Below are positions 16,024-25,360 of a DNA stretch of 64,000 nt, piece by piece. Both the position numbers and the translations under genes were made by a program. Under the pieces are notes generated by a model. The model was not told the origin of the DNA, did no database searches, and was given only the letters and a program-made list of their open reading frames with translations. Origin of the DNA: Petrocella atlantisensis (lineage in GTDB: Bacteria > Bacillota > Clostridia > Lachnospirales > Vallitaleaceae); contig NZ_LR130778.1 in assembly GCF_900538275.1 (NCBI RefSeq), positions 372,001 through 436,000 of the forward strand, read 5' to 3'. Position 1 is the stretch's first letter. Each line of letters starts with the position of its first letter.

Positions 16024-17325
16024 TTATTGAGCCATTTCTTCTTGGTGATCAAGTCGCTCGATGTATTTATGAATGGATACCAACTCGATGCAAACACATA
16101 AGATCTCAATGGCTTTTTCAAGTTCATCCATAGGCGGAAAAGTAGGTGCAATACGAATGTTACGGTCAAACGGATCCTTACCATAAGGATAGGTCGCTCC
16201 GGCCGGTGTCAGCTTGAGGCCAACGGATTCTGCCATCTCTACCACTTCCTTGGCGCATCCGTCCATTACGTCTAGATTGATGAAATAACCACCTCTTGGT
16301 ACACTCCAGGTTGCAATCTGACGGTCTGTTAGCTTCTCATCTAGAATCTTAAGGACCAGATCAAACTTAGGCTTAATAATCTGAGCGTGTTTTTTCATAT
16401 GGTTCTTGACGCCTTGAAGGTCTTTTAAAAAAGCTGAATGCCTGTATTGGTTAATCTTATCGGATCCTATGGTCTGAACACCCATGATGCCCAGTATAAA
16501 GTCGATGTTGTTCTTACTGGCTGCCATGGCTGCAACAGAGGCACCGGCAAAGGTCACTTTGGACATGGAGGTGAAAAGATAAGGACGGTCCTGTGTACCT
16601 GCTGCTTTACAAGCTTCCATGATATTCATAAGGGGCTCTGTATCGTTATATAGTTCATGAACCACATAAGCGTTGTCCCAGATGATTCTAAAATCCGTCG
16701 CAGCTGTCTTCATCTTCGCCAAACGCTCCACAACACGGTCCGAATAGGTAATGCCTGTTGGATTAGAGAACTTAGGTACACACCAGATGCCTTTGATGGT
16801 AGGGTCGTTTGCTACTAGGGCTTCTACCTGATCCATATCCGGTCCTTCGTCTGTCATATCTATGTTGATCATCTCCATACCGAATTTTTGGCATATGGCA
16901 AAATGTCTGTCATAGCCCGGTACAGGGCATAGGAATTTGAGGTCTTTTATGTGACACCATGGTGTTTCTTCTTCGGATGTACCAAAGAGCATGACTTTTG
17001 CCAGGGTGCTGTACATCATATTCAAGCTAGAATTGCCACCAATGATGATCTCTGAGGGATCTACTTCCAATAATTCTGCAAAAAGTTGCTTTGTCTGTGG
17101 TATACCGTCTAAGGTACCATAGTTTCTGAAATCGTCGTTCGGGTTCTTTTCAAGGGGTATCTTAATATCTAACAAGGCGTTAGAGAGATCCAACTGATCG
17201 GAACAAGGTTTGCCACGGGCCATATTCAGATCGTGGTTTTCGCTCTCGTATCTTTTCAACTGCTGTTCCAGCTCAAGACGTAGCGCATCTAAGGATTCTT
17301 TTGAAAATTGAGAGTAGTATGCCAT
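16024..17325 (-). CDS. PLP-dependent aminotransferase, aspartate aminotransferase-like (Pfam Asp_aminotransf type)
   Basis: 433 aa of fold-type I. The Schiff-base lysine is in FTSMSKVTFAGASVAA (about residue 250). NLDMARGKPCSDQLDLS near the N-terminus and FSNPTGITYS, DNAYVVHEL and IRIAPTFPP further on fit the subgroup typified by Corynebacterium aspartate aminotransferase. It probably moves amino groups between aspartate and 2-oxoglutarate, but the substrate cannot be fixed by eye. RBS AGGAGGG precedes the ATG. The leader carries a 10-bp inverted repeat (17352-17394). Confidence 0.85.
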   Translation of the reverse strand: MAYYSQFSKESLDALRLELEQQLKRYESENHDLNMARGKPCSDQLDLSNALLDIKIPLEKNPNDDFRNYGTLDGIPQTKQLFAELLEVDPSEIIIGGNSSLNMMYSTLAKVMLFGTSEEETPWCHIKDLKFLCPVPGYDRHFAICQKFGMEMINIDMTDEGPDMDQVEALVANDPTIKGIWCVPKFSNPTGITYSDRVVERLAKMKTAATDFRIIWDNAYVVHELYNDTEPLMNIMEACKAAGTQDRPYLFTSMSKVTFAGASVAAMAASKNNIDFILGIMGVQTIGSDKINQYRHSAFLKDLQGVKNHMKKHAQIIKPKFDLVLKILDEKLTDRQIATWSVPRGGYFINLDVMDGCAKEVVEMAESVGLKLTPAGATYPYGKDPFDRNIRIAPTFPPMDELEKAIEILCVCIELVSIHKYIERLDHQEEMAQ

Positions 17326-17351
17326 AAGCCCTCCTAAAAATTACATAGGTA

Positions 17352-17394
17352 TAAGGTTAAAGCGTCAAAACATTGTTAAGACCATTTAACCTTA
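17352..17394. promoter_or_regulatory. Leader inverted repeat of the aminotransferase gene
   Basis: TAAGGTTAAA and TTTAACCTTA, perfect 10-bp arms 23 bp apart, between a possible promoter (TATTCT near 17420) and the RBS. The PFOR leader holds a similar GGTTAAA/TTTAACC dyad (42422-42442). Confidence 0.5.
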
Positions 17395-17571
17395 AAGCCG
17401 TTTGTTAGAAACAGCTTATATATAGAATAGCATGTTTTGCAGGATTTGAAAAGTGTTTTTTCATTTATCAGGCTATTATTCCTATATATCTGGTTTATTT
17501 TTTGGTTTATTGCAGGAAAGTCTTTTTATAGATTCAAATGTCTTGTTTGTTTATGCGTATAATTGGTATTT

Positions 17572-17602
17572 AAAAAGGCGTTATCTATAATAGATAACGC
17601 CT
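17572..17602 (-). terminator. Intrinsic terminator of rny
   Basis: AGGCGTTATCTA / TAGATAACGCCT, a 12-bp perfect stem with a 3-nt loop, followed by TTTTAAAT on the minus strand directly after the rny stop. Confidence 0.9.
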
Positions 17603-17607
17603 TAACA

Positions 17608-19158
17608 TTATTTAGCGTATTCAATGGATCTGGTTTCCCTGATTACGTTGACCTTAATCTGGCCTGGGTATTCAAGTTCTTCCTCGATCTTTTTAGCAAC
17701 TTCCCTAGCGAGTAACACCGTTTCTAAATCTGTTGTTTGGTCCGGTATTACCATTATTCGAATCTCTCTACCTGCCTGTATAGCAAACGATTTTTCTACA
17801 CCTTTAAATTCATCAGCAATTTCTTCTAGTTTTTGTAGTCTTTGGATGTATGTATGTAATGTCTCTCTCCTAGCTCCCGGTCTTGCAGCGGATATTGTGT
17901 CTGCCGCTTGTACGAGAACAGATATGAGGTTCGTTGGTTCTACATCACCGTGATGTGATTCCACAGCATTGATGACAACTTCCGATTCCTTGTATTTTCT
18001 ACACAAATCTGCTCCGATGGATATATGAGAGCCTTCCATTTCATGATCCACAGCTTTACCGATGTCGTGCAATAAACCTGCACGTTTTGCGAGACGGATA
18101 TCAAGTCCAATCTCACCGGCTAGTAAACCACATAAGTGGGATACTTCTATAGCATGCTTCAATACATTTTGTCCATAACTTGTACGGAATTTCATTTTAC
18201 CAAGAAGTCTAACAAGTTCCGGATGAACTCCGTGAACCCCTGTCTCAAATGTAGCGTTTTCGCCTTCTTCAAGTATGATTTGTTCCACTTCACGTTTCGC
18301 TTTCTCTACCATTTCCTCAATTCTTGCAGGATGGATACGTCCATCCACTATGAGTTTTTCAAGGGCTATACGTGCAATTTCTCTTCTGATTGGATCAAAG
18401 CCTGACAATATGACAGCCTCTGGTGTATCATCAATGATTAAGTCGATACCCGTAAGTGTTTCTAGTGTACGGATGTTACGTCCTTCACGACCAATAATAC
18501 GTCCTTTCATCTCATCATTAGGAAGATGAACTACTGATACAGTCGTTTCTGCAACATGGTCAGCTGCACATTTTTGTACCGCTGTTGCAAGAATCTTTCT
18601 TGCGTTCTTTGTTGCGTCTTCTTTTGCTTTTGCTTCTAATTCCTTAACAATAATTGCTGTTTCATGTTGTACTTCTTCTTTAACTGATTTTAAAAGGTAT
18701 TCTTTTGCTTGTTCGGTAGTTAATCCAGAGATTTTCTCTAATTCTGATAGGTGTTGCTGTTTTAGTTGTTCTACTTCATCTCTTAGTATGTTGAGGTTTT
18801 CGTCTTTTGCGGCTAATTGAGCTTCTTTTTTCTCGAATGACTCTGCCTTTTTGTCGATCGCTTCTTCTTTTTGCTGAATGCGACGTTCCAATCGGGTTAA
18901 CTCATTGCGGCGCTCCTTAACTTCTTTATCAAGATCATTCTTAATCTTAAACACTTCATCTTTAAGATCTAAACGTGCTTCTCTTTTGATTGCTTCGCCT
19001 TCCTTAATCGCATCATCTACGATTTTTCGGGCTTTTTGTTCAGCAGAACCAAATTGAGCTTCGGCAACGTTCTTTCTATACATGACACCAAGATAAAAAG
19101 CAAGTGTACCTACGACTACGGCCACTCCAACAGGTATGAGTATGTTTAGTAATTCCAA
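17608..19158 (-). CDS. rny: Ribonuclease Y
   Basis: 516 aa. This is the membrane-bound endoribonuclease that starts mRNA decay in Firmicutes. It has an N-terminal TM helix (about 5-24), a long charged coiled coil (about 30-190), a KH RNA-binding domain with [15 protein letters not shown] (about 215-230) and an HD domain with [12 protein letters not shown] (about 362-373). The start is a TTG at 19158, eight bases after GGAGG; there is no better ATG. The gene has its own promoter (19245-19273) and a cluster of TTGTAA/TTACAA palindromes in its leader. Confidence 0.96.
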   Translation of the reverse strand: MELLNILIPVGVAVVVGTLAFYLGVMYRKNVAEAQFGSAEQKARKIVDDAIKEGEAIKREARLDLKDEVFKIKNDLDKEVKERRNELTRLERRIQQKEEAIDKKAESFEKKEAQLAAKDENLNILRDEVEQLKQQHLSELEKISGLTTEQAKEYLLKSVKEEVQHETAIIVKELEAKAKEDATKNARKILATAVQKCAADHVAETTVSVVHLPNDEMKGRIIGREGRNIRTLETLTGIDLIIDDTPEAVILSGFDPIRREIARIALEKLIVDGRIHPARIEEMVEKAKREVEQIILEEGENATFETGVHGVHPELVRLLGKMKFRTSYGQNVLKHAIEVSHLCGLLAGEIGLDIRLAKRAGLLHDIGKAVDHEMEGSHISIGADLCRKYKESEVVINAVESHHGDVEPTNLISVLVQAADTISAARPGARRETLHTYIQRLQKLEEIADEFKGVEKSFAIQAGREIRIMVIPDQTTDLETVLLAREVAKKIEEELEYPGQIKVNVIRETRSIEYAK

Positions 19159-19197
19159 CTATAACACCTCCTCTGTATTCACTTTTCATTGTACGAA

Positions 19198-19237
19198 ATT
19201 GTAAGCTTACAATATTTACAATTGTAAAAAATTACAA
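19198..19237. promoter_or_regulatory. Cluster of TTGTAA/TTACAA palindromes in the rny leader
   Basis: ATTGTAAGCTTACAAT (19198-19213, perfect), TTTACAATTGTAAA (19215-19228, perfect) and TTGTAAAAAATTACAA (19222-19237), just downstream of the predicted transcript start. These could be operators or alternative leader stems. Confidence 0.55.
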
Positions 19238-19244
19238 CAAGTAA

Positions 19245-19273
19245 ATTCTATACTTTTTTAAGCATTATGTCAA
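19245..19273 (-). promoter_or_regulatory. Sigma-A promoter of rny
   Basis: TTGACA (19268-19273), 17-bp spacer, TAGAAT (19245-19250) on the minus strand. Confidence 0.75.
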
Positions 19274-19360
19274 GTTATATGATAGCTTTTCAAAAGAAAA
19301 CAATTATAGTTATAGGGTCAAAACTAAGTTTTGATACCTTAACCCACTTATTATTTCTAA

Positions 19361-19978
19361 CTAATTTTCTTCTTTGGTCCTAAGATATGTCATAATAACC
19401 GTTTTTATGACCTCGTAATCAAAGCCTTTGTAAGCAAGAAAACGGGCCATCTTGTTATAATCTTCTCTCGTTACGACTCTGCTGTTGTATTTCTTCTCTA
19501 AGAGCTTTGCGGCGGTTTCATACTCGGTATCTTGATGGTCCACAGATTCGAAAAAGCTCTTAATAATGTCTCTAGGAATGCCTTTTTCTCCAAGCTTCAT
19601 CTCAATCATACGCCGACTTTTCGTCGTCTTCTGATACCTGTAGTATTTTTCTGTATAGTTTTCATCGTTTAAAAAACCAAGTTCTATAAAATAATTCAAG
19701 ATGTCTTCGATGATGAGACTGGGATAGTCTTCTTTTACCAGCTTTTTCCTAATCTCTTCGATGACATAATCCTTTTTCCCCAAGAGATGATAGACTCTTT
19801 TCTTGCCTCGAATGGTCATGGCTTTTCTTGCTAGCGCCCATGTCTCTTCTTCTATTTCTTCATCTTGAACCATCTTGAAGGCTTTAAGTTCTTTGTAGTA
19901 TAAGATGACATAGTCACCGTTCTCTAATAGGATCTTGTTTTTTCCTTTTTCCAGTTTTCGAATCTCTTGGATGCGCAT
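19361..19978 (-). CDS. recX: Regulatory protein RecX
   Basis: 205 aa. RecX binds RecA filaments and limits their activity. The protein has the family's three-helix repeats, for example ALARKAMTIRGKKRVYHLLGKKDY, EDILNYFIELGFLNDENYTEKY, GEKGIPRDII and ARFLAYKGFDYEVIKTVI, and lies 132 bp downstream of recA. The hairpin at 20037-20068 between the two genes probably lowers recX expression relative to recA. Confidence 0.93.
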   Translation of the reverse strand: MRIQEIRKLEKGKNKILLENGDYVILYYKELKAFKMVQDEEIEEETWALARKAMTIRGKKRVYHLLGKKDYVIEEIRKKLVKEDYPSLIIEDILNYFIELGFLNDENYTEKYYRYQKTTKSRRMIEMKLGEKGIPRDIIKSFFESVDHQDTEYETAAKLLEKKYNSRVVTREDYNKMARFLAYKGFDYEVIKTVIMTYLRTKEEN

Positions 19979-20036
19979 CCCTAAGCTTCACCCCTTCTTC
20001 TTCTATATAGTTTTGGCACCTTAACCATACTTTTTA

Positions 20037-20068
20037 AAAGGCGACCTGAAGTTATCAAGGCCGCCTTT
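20037..20068 (-). terminator. Hairpin between recA and recX
   Basis: AAAGGCGGCCT / AGGTCGCCTTT on the minus strand, an 11-bp stem with one wobble, followed by TAAAAAG rather than a clean T-run. Likely a partial terminator. Confidence 0.6.
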
Positions 20069-20110
20069 GTTATGTGGCTTATACCACTTGTATTATTTGG
20101 TTTTTTTGTA

Positions 20111-21223
20111 TTATTTGTCTTTTTTGTCTGTTTCTTTTTTGTCGGTTTCTTTTTTATCGGCTACCTTTTTCTCTGCAGCTTTTTTCTCTGCATTTTCTTT
20201 TTCTAGGGCGATTTCAATCTCTTCTTTAGTTAATCCAAATCCATAATGGCTACGAATCTGCTTATCTATTCTGTTGCAGACTTCCGGATTCTCTTTGAGA
20301 TAGATCTTAGAATTCTCACGGCCTTGTCCTAGACGGATGTCACCATAGGAAAACCAAGCCCCACTCTTTTGTACAAAATCCAGATCCACACCTAAGTCCA
20401 GTAAATCGCCTTCTCTTGATATACCTTCGCCGAACATGATGTCAAATTCTGCTTGTTTGAAAGGTGGTGCAATCTTATTCTTAGCAACTTTGACACGAAC
20501 ACGGTTACCTACCATGTTAACGCCTTGCTTCAAGGTCTCTATACGCCTGATATCTAATCGAACCGAAGCATAGAACTTAAGGGCACGACCACCGGTGGTT
20601 GTCTCCGGACTACCGAACATAACCCCAATCTTCTCTCTTAACTGGTTGATGAATATCACGATACAGTTAGACTTAGAAACAATCCCTGCAATCTTTCTAA
20701 GGGCTTGAGACATGAGTCTTGCTTGAAGTCCAACATGAGAATCACCCATCTCGCCTTCAATCTCGGCTCTTGGTACTAAGGCTGCAACTGAGTCAATAAC
20801 AATGATGTCAATGGCGCCTGATCTGACCATGGTCTCAGCAATCTCAAGGGCTTGTTCACCATTGTCCGGTTGAGATATGTATAAATTATCGATATCTACA
20901 CCAATCTTCTTGGCATAACTTGGGTCAAGGGCATGCTCTGCGTCAACGAATCCGGCTACGCCGCCAGCTTTTTGAACCTCTGCTAACATATGTAGAGCGA
21001 GGGTTGTCTTACCACTGGATTCTGGGCCATAAAGTTCAATGATACGACCTCTTGGAACCCCACCGGCACCTAAGGCAATGTCTAAACTAAGTGCGCCTGA
21101 AGGAACGGTCTTGACATTCATATGTTCATTGCTCTCACCAAGCTTCATGATGGAGCCTTTACCGTACTGCTTTTCAATCTGTGTAATAGCCGCTTCCAGG
21201 GCTTTTGTCTTTTCGTTTGTCAT
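20111..21223 (-). CDS. recA: Recombinase RecA
   Basis: 370 aa. It forms filaments on single-stranded DNA for strand exchange and induces LexA self-cleavage. Walker [10 protein letters not shown] (about 66-74), the [10 protein letters not shown] Walker B, and the loop regions [21 protein letters not shown] and [10 protein letters not shown] are clear. The C-terminal tail is a run of Lys/Asp/Glu repeats ([14 protein letters not shown]), encoded by near-perfect tandem codon repeats. The promoter carries two LexA boxes. A short dyad ACCTAG/CTAGGT includes the weak SD AGGT and might shield it. Confidence 0.98.
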   Translation of the reverse strand: MTNEKTKALEAAITQIEKQYGKGSIMKLGESNEHMNVKTVPSGALSLDIALGAGGVPRGRIIELYGPESSGKTTLALHMLAEVQKAGGVAGFVDAEHALDPSYAKKIGVDIDNLYISQPDNGEQALEIAETMVRSGAIDIIVIDSVAALVPRAEIEGEMGDSHVGLQARLMSQALRKIAGIVSKSNCIVIFINQLREKIGVMFGSPETTTGGRALKFYASVRLDIRRIETLKQGVNMVGNRVRVKVAKNKIAPPFKQAEFDIMFGEGISREGDLLDLGVDLDFVQKSGAWFSYGDIRLGQGRENSKIYLKENPEVCNRIDKQIRSHYGFGLTKEEIEIALEKENAEKKAAEKKVADKKETDKKETDKKDK

Positions 21224-21271
21224 AAGAAATACCTAGGTCAACCCACTAGGTTCCCCCTTCCATATTGTATC

Positions 21272-21283
21272 GAACATGTGTTC
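21272..21283. promoter_or_regulatory. LexA (SOS) box downstream of the recA -10
   Basis: GAACATGTGTTC, a perfect dyad of the Gram-positive GAAC-N4-GTTC type, just after the predicted recA transcript start. Confidence 0.85.
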
Positions 21284-21291
21284 TTTTGTTT

Positions 21292-21320
21292 ATTATAGTA
21301 CATATGTTCCCCTGCGTCAA
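21292..21320 (-). promoter_or_regulatory. recA promoter with a second LexA box in the spacer
   Basis: TTGACG (21315-21320), 17-bp spacer, TATAAT (21292-21297). The spacer contains GAACATATGTAC (21298-21309), a LexA box with one altered half-site, so repressor would cover the promoter core as well as the start. Confidence 0.85.
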
Positions 21321-21356
21321 CCTTTTTAATATAAAACTTCCTACAAATACCGTTTG

Positions 21357-22592
21357 CTATATTTCTCTTAACAAACTGTATAAGGTTGTTAGGGCGTACT
21401 GAACACTATAATCTCGAATCTTCTTCCGATTGCCGTTAAAATAGAAGGTGTTTGCAGAGCTCTTGCCATTAATGGTAAATCCTATACATACCATACCTAC
21501 GGGTTTTTCCGGTGTGCCGCCATCCGGGCCTGCTATGCCGGTGATACCGACACCAATGGAGGCATCCGATACTTTTGCGACACCTTCTGCCATAGCGATG
21601 GCGACGGCTTCACTCACTGCGCCTTCTTTTACCATGAGGGCATGTGGCACTTTTAACCATGTTTCTTTCGAGCCATTGGAGTAGGTCACGAACCCGTTTC
21701 TATATACTTTAGATACACCGGGGACATTAATAATCCGGCTGCTGAGCAAGCCACCGGTACAAGACTCGGCAATGGCAATCGTCTGGTTTTTCTCTTTAAT
21801 CATTTGTACCACGACTTCTTCAAGACTCTTGTCCTCATAACTGTAACAATAAGGTTCTAAAAAAGGCATCAGGAGAGCCGTTGTTTCTTCAATCTGCTTC
21901 TTGCCTTCTTCTTTCGTACCTGTAATGGCTGTGACCCTAATGTTAACAGATCCTAGCTTAGCATAGGGGGCTATTCTTGGATTGTCGGAAATATCCATAA
22001 TATGACCAATCATCTCGGCAAGATCACTCTCACCAATACCGGAGAGTTGGAATATTCTGGAGGTAATGACGTTCGCACTTAAGGTCTCTAGTATAGGCGC
22101 AACTTCCTTCTCAAACATAGGCATCAGTTCTTTTGGTGGTCCCGGTAATAAGATGTAATGGGTTTCTCCATCTTTTATATAGATGCCCGGTGCTGTGCCG
22201 TTCTCGTTCCTTAGCATACGTCCGCCGGAGGGTCTGTATGCTTGTTTTCTATTGGTTTCTGCCATGGTTCTTTTGCGCTGCTCGAAGAAAAGACGCATGT
22301 CTTCAAGTGCCGCTTCATCTAACACCATGGTCATATCTAAGGCTTTGGCTACTGTTTCTTTTGTCATGTCATCATAAGTCGGACCCAGACCACCTGTAAA
22401 AACAATCACATCCGATCTTCTTCTCGCTGTTTCTATGGCTTCTAGCAATCTTTCTTCGTGATCGCCGACCACCACTTGATAGGCCACTTCTATGCCTAGA
22501 TTGGTCATACTTTTGCTTAGGTACCTGGTATTGGTGTTTAAGGTGTCTCCAATTAAAATTTCATTGCCGACACAGATGATTTCTCCAATCAT
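21357..22592 (-). CDS. cinA: CinA-family protein (MoCF-like domain plus nicotinamide-nucleotide amidase)
   Basis: 411 aa, full length for two-domain CinA. The N-terminal molybdopterin-binding-like domain holds GNEILIGDTLNTNT and TGGLGPTYDDMT. The C-terminal domain carries IAIAESCTGGLLSSRI (about 262-277), VTYSNGSKE and GITGIAGPDGGTPEKPVG, the NMN deamidase signature. It recycles NMN in NAD metabolism and is often next to recA, as here. The recA promoter lies between the two genes. Confidence 0.95.
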   Translation of the reverse strand: MIGEIICVGNEILIGDTLNTNTRYLSKSMTNLGIEVAYQVVVGDHEERLLEAIETARRRSDVIVFTGGLGPTYDDMTKETVAKALDMTMVLDEAALEDMRLFFEQRKRTMAETNRKQAYRPSGGRMLRNENGTAPGIYIKDGETHYILLPGPPKELMPMFEKEVAPILETLSANVITSRIFQLSGIGESDLAEMIGHIMDISDNPRIAPYAKLGSVNIRVTAITGTKEEGKKQIEETTALLMPFLEPYCYSYEDKSLEEVVVQMIKEKNQTIAIAESCTGGLLSSRIINVPGVSKVYRNGFVTYSNGSKETWLKVPHALMVKEGAVSEAVAIAMAEGVAKVSDASIGVGITGIAGPDGGTPEKPVGMVCIGFTINGKSSANTFYFNGNRKKIRDYSVQYALTTLYSLLREI

Positions 22593-22625
22593 ATCTATAC
22601 CTCGCTTATAGGATCTCTAACCTGT

Positions 22626-23165
22626 TTACATTGAGCCTTTAAATACATCCAGATTCTTGAGTACATAGTCTGTTCCTGATATAACGGTAAATATGGTGGA
22701 TGCCGCTATCAGTACCCACTCAACAGAATCCATAAAAACAAATGGGAGTTCAAGTAGTACCACGATGATCATCACCATGGTTGTTGCTGTCTTAAGCTTA
22801 CCCCACCAACTGGCCGCAAGGACGATACCTTTGGCTGCCGCTACCAGCCTAAGACCACTGATGACGAATTCACGGCTGATGATGATGATGATAATCCAGG
22901 CTGCTATTTGACCGACTTCCACCATATAGATGAGAGCCGCTGTTACCAATAGTTTATCTGCCAAAGGATCCATGAACTTACCAAAATCCGTAATCAAATT
23001 CCTAGATCTTGCAATATGACCGTCAAGAAGATCTGTTAATGAGGCAATCACAAAGACGAATACAGCTACGTAGCGTATGATGGGATCCTCGGATACATAA
23101 AGTAGTATTAAGAAGACAGGAATTAATAAGATGCGCAGTATGGTTAATCTATTGGCTAAATTCAT
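22626..23165 (-). CDS. pgsA: CDP-diacylglycerol-glycerol-3-phosphate 3-phosphatidyltransferase
   Basis: About 179 aa, with several membrane segments. The CDP-alcohol phosphotransferase motif D-G-x2-A-R-x8-G-x3-D-x3-D is seen as DGHIARSRNLITDFGKFMDPLAD (split here only in description; residues about 48-70). It makes phosphatidylglycerophosphate for phospholipid synthesis. Two ATGs stand side by side; the second (23165) is better spaced from GGGAGG. It overlaps the end of rimO. Confidence 0.94.
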   Translation of the reverse strand: MNLANRLTILRILLIPVFLILLYVSEDPIIRYVAVFVFVIASLTDLLDGHIARSRNLITDFGKFMDPLADKLLVTAALIYMVEVGQIAAWIIIIIISREFVISGLRLVAAAKGIVLAASWWGKLKTATTMVMIIVVLLELPFVFMDSVEWVLIAASTIFTVISGTDYVLKNLDVFKGSM

Positions 23166-24498
23166 CATAAACCTCCCCGATTAAATCGTATTCATTAAAA
23201 TCTGTTACCTGAACCTGTACAAATTCTCCTGCTAATAATTCAAATGGTGATGTTATAAATATGGCACCGTCGACACCGGGTGCATCCTTATACGTTCTTC
23301 CCATATAGACTTCTTCCTCCGGCATATAGCCTTCTACCATACATGAGATGATTTTACCGACCATGGCTTCGTTTTTATCCATGGATATCTGTTGCTGCCT
23401 GGCCATCAGTTCGTCTCTTCTTACGGCCATAAGCTCCGGCGCCACATGCCCCGGCATCTCGGCTGCTTTGGTCCCTTCTTCTATGGAATAGGTAAAAACC
23501 CCTACCCGATCAAGACGCTGTTCTTGCAAAAAGGACTGTAAGACTTCATAGTCTTCATCTGTTTCCCCTGGGAAACCTACGATGAATGTGGACCGTATGG
23601 TGATGTCCGGCATGGCTGTTCTTAACTTATTTATGACCTCTATGATGGAGGCTCTATTGCTGTGTCTGGCCATTCTGTTTAGAATAGGATCACTAACATG
23701 CTGAATAGGTATGTCAATATAGTTACAGATCTTCTCTTCTGTTGCCATCAACTCAATAAGTTCATCGGTAATGTCTTCCGGGTAACAGTAGAGCAGACGA
23801 ATCCAGGTGATGCCCTCAACTTTAACCAGTTCTCTTAGGAGTCTTGGTAAAGCTTTTTCCTGATACAAGTCTACGCCGTACTTGGTCACGTCTTGGGCGA
23901 CGATGATGAGCTCTGATTTGCCTTGGGATGCCAGATACTGCGCTTCTTCTACCAGACTCTCGATGCTTCGGCTTCTGATCTTGCCTCTTAGGCTGGGGAT
24001 GATGCAATAGGTACAGTGGTTGTTACAGCCTTCGGATATCTTTAAATAGGCATAGTGGGCTGTTTGATCGCCAACACGCTTAATATAAGGTTCACAAGCA
24101 TAGTTAATGTCTTTGAAGCTGATATAAGGCTCTTCTCTTAAAATGATGTGGTCAAGGGCGTCTACAATCTCGTCATAGTTGGACGTACCAAGGGCACCGT
24201 CCAGTTCCGGAATCTCTTGTACAATCTCTTCACGGTAACGCTGTGTCAGACAACCAACGGCGACTAGGCCTTTGAGATGACCTTCTGTTTTGTACTGTGC
24301 CATCTCTAATATGGTGCGAACGCTTTCTTCCTTAGCATCATGAATGAAGCTACAGGTATTTACGATGATGACATCCGCTTCGCTTTCTTCGTTGATCAGT
24401 TCATAACCGGCATCTACAATGTGACCTAACATCACCTCTGTATCCACCAGGTTTTTATCGCATCCTAGGGATACAAAAAAGATTTTTCCTTTTGACAT
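23149..24498 (-). CDS. rimO: Ribosomal protein S12 methylthiotransferase RimO
   Basis: 449 aa. A radical-SAM enzyme that adds a methylthio group to an Asp of ribosomal protein S12. The N-terminal MTTase domain starts KIFFVSLGCDKNLVDTEVM. The radical-SAM cluster motif is ISEGCNNHCTYCIIPSLRG (CxxxCxxC, about 146-164) and a C-terminal TRAM domain is present. SLGCDKNLVD rather than an N-terminus of MiaB type supports RimO. RBS AGGAGG precedes the ATG; its 3' end overlaps pgsA. Confidence 0.95.
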   Translation of the reverse strand: MSKGKIFFVSLGCDKNLVDTEVMLGHIVDAGYELINEESEADVIIVNTCSFIHDAKEESVRTILEMAQYKTEGHLKGLVAVGCLTQRYREEIVQEIPELDGALGTSNYDEIVDALDHIILREEPYISFKDINYACEPYIKRVGDQTAHYAYLKISEGCNNHCTYCIIPSLRGKIRSRSIESLVEEAQYLASQGKSELIIVAQDVTKYGVDLYQEKALPRLLRELVKVEGITWIRLLYCYPEDITDELIELMATEEKICNYIDIPIQHVSDPILNRMARHSNRASIIEVINKLRTAMPDITIRSTFIVGFPGETDEDYEVLQSFLQEQRLDRVGVFTYSIEEGTKAAEMPGHVAPELMAVRRDELMARQQQISMDKNEAMVGKIISCMVEGYMPEEEVYMGRTYKDAPGVDGAIFITSPFELLAGEFVQVQVTDFNEYDLIGEVYDEFSQ

Positions 24499-24506
24499 AG
24501 TGCCTC

Positions 24507-25352
24507 CTATTTTTTTTCATATGCTTTTACGCAATTGCTCATGAGCATGGCGATGGTCATGGGGCCGACACCTTTTGGAACCGGTGTTATGGCACCTGCC
24601 ACCTCCACACAGTCTTCAAAGTCCACGTCGCCGCATAGCTTACCGTTCTCATCTCTATTGATACCTACATCGATAACCACAGCACCTTCTTTGACAAATT
24701 CTTTGGTAACGAATTTGGCTCTGCCGATGGCAACGATGAGTATGTCTGCCTGTTTACAAACCTGGGACAGGTTTTTGGTTCTTGAATGGGTCACCGTGAC
24801 GGTGGCATGTTCTCTAAGCATGAGCATGGCAATGGGCTTGCCGACAATGTTGCTACGACCGATGATGACACAGTTTTTCCCAGACATCTCAATCTGACTG
24901 CGCTTCATGAGCTCAATGATGCCGGCCGGTGTACAGGATACGAACCCATCATGGCCGATGCTTAAGTTCCCGACATTGATGGGATGAAAACCATCCACAT
25001 CTTTTCTGGGATCGATGGTCATGATCACCAAGTCATCATCAATATGGGCAGGTAATGGCAGTTGTACCAATATGCCATGAACATCATCTCGTTCGTTCAG
25101 TTCATGAACGAGTGCTAAGACTTCCTCTTGGGTCGTGGCTTCAGGCAGTTCATATGATAATGAACGAATGCCCACATACTCACAAGCCAGCTTCTTGTTT
25201 CTCACATAGACCTTAGAGGCTTGGTCTTCCCCGACCAAAACAACAGCCAAGGTCGGCTGTCCTTTGGCCGAGACCAGATGCTCTACTTTATCTTTTAATT
25301 CGTTTTTAATATCTTCTGCAATCTGTTTTCCATTAATTATCTCTGCTGACAT
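24507..25352 (-). CDS. folD: Bifunctional methylene-THF dehydrogenase / methenyl-THF cyclohydrolase
   Basis: 281 aa. It interconverts 5,10-methylene-THF and 10-formyl-THF. Signatures seen are [23 protein letters not shown] with the catalytic Lys (about 43-65), [10 protein letters not shown]-like [13 protein letters not shown], and [16 protein letters not shown]. It lies 8 bp downstream of fhs, so C1 metabolism genes are paired. Confidence 0.97.
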   Translation of the reverse strand: MSAEIINGKQIAEDIKNELKDKVEHLVSAKGQPTLAVVLVGEDQASKVYVRNKKLACEYVGIRSLSYELPEATTQEEVLALVHELNERDDVHGILVQLPLPAHIDDDLVIMTIDPRKDVDGFHPINVGNLSIGHDGFVSCTPAGIIELMKRSQIEMSGKNCVIIGRSNIVGKPIAMLMLREHATVTVTHSRTKNLSQVCKQADILIVAIGRAKFVTKEFVKEGAVVIDVGINRDENGKLCGDVDFEDCVEVAGAITPVPKGVGPMTIAMLMSNCVKAYEKK

Positions 25353-25360
25353 AATCCCTC

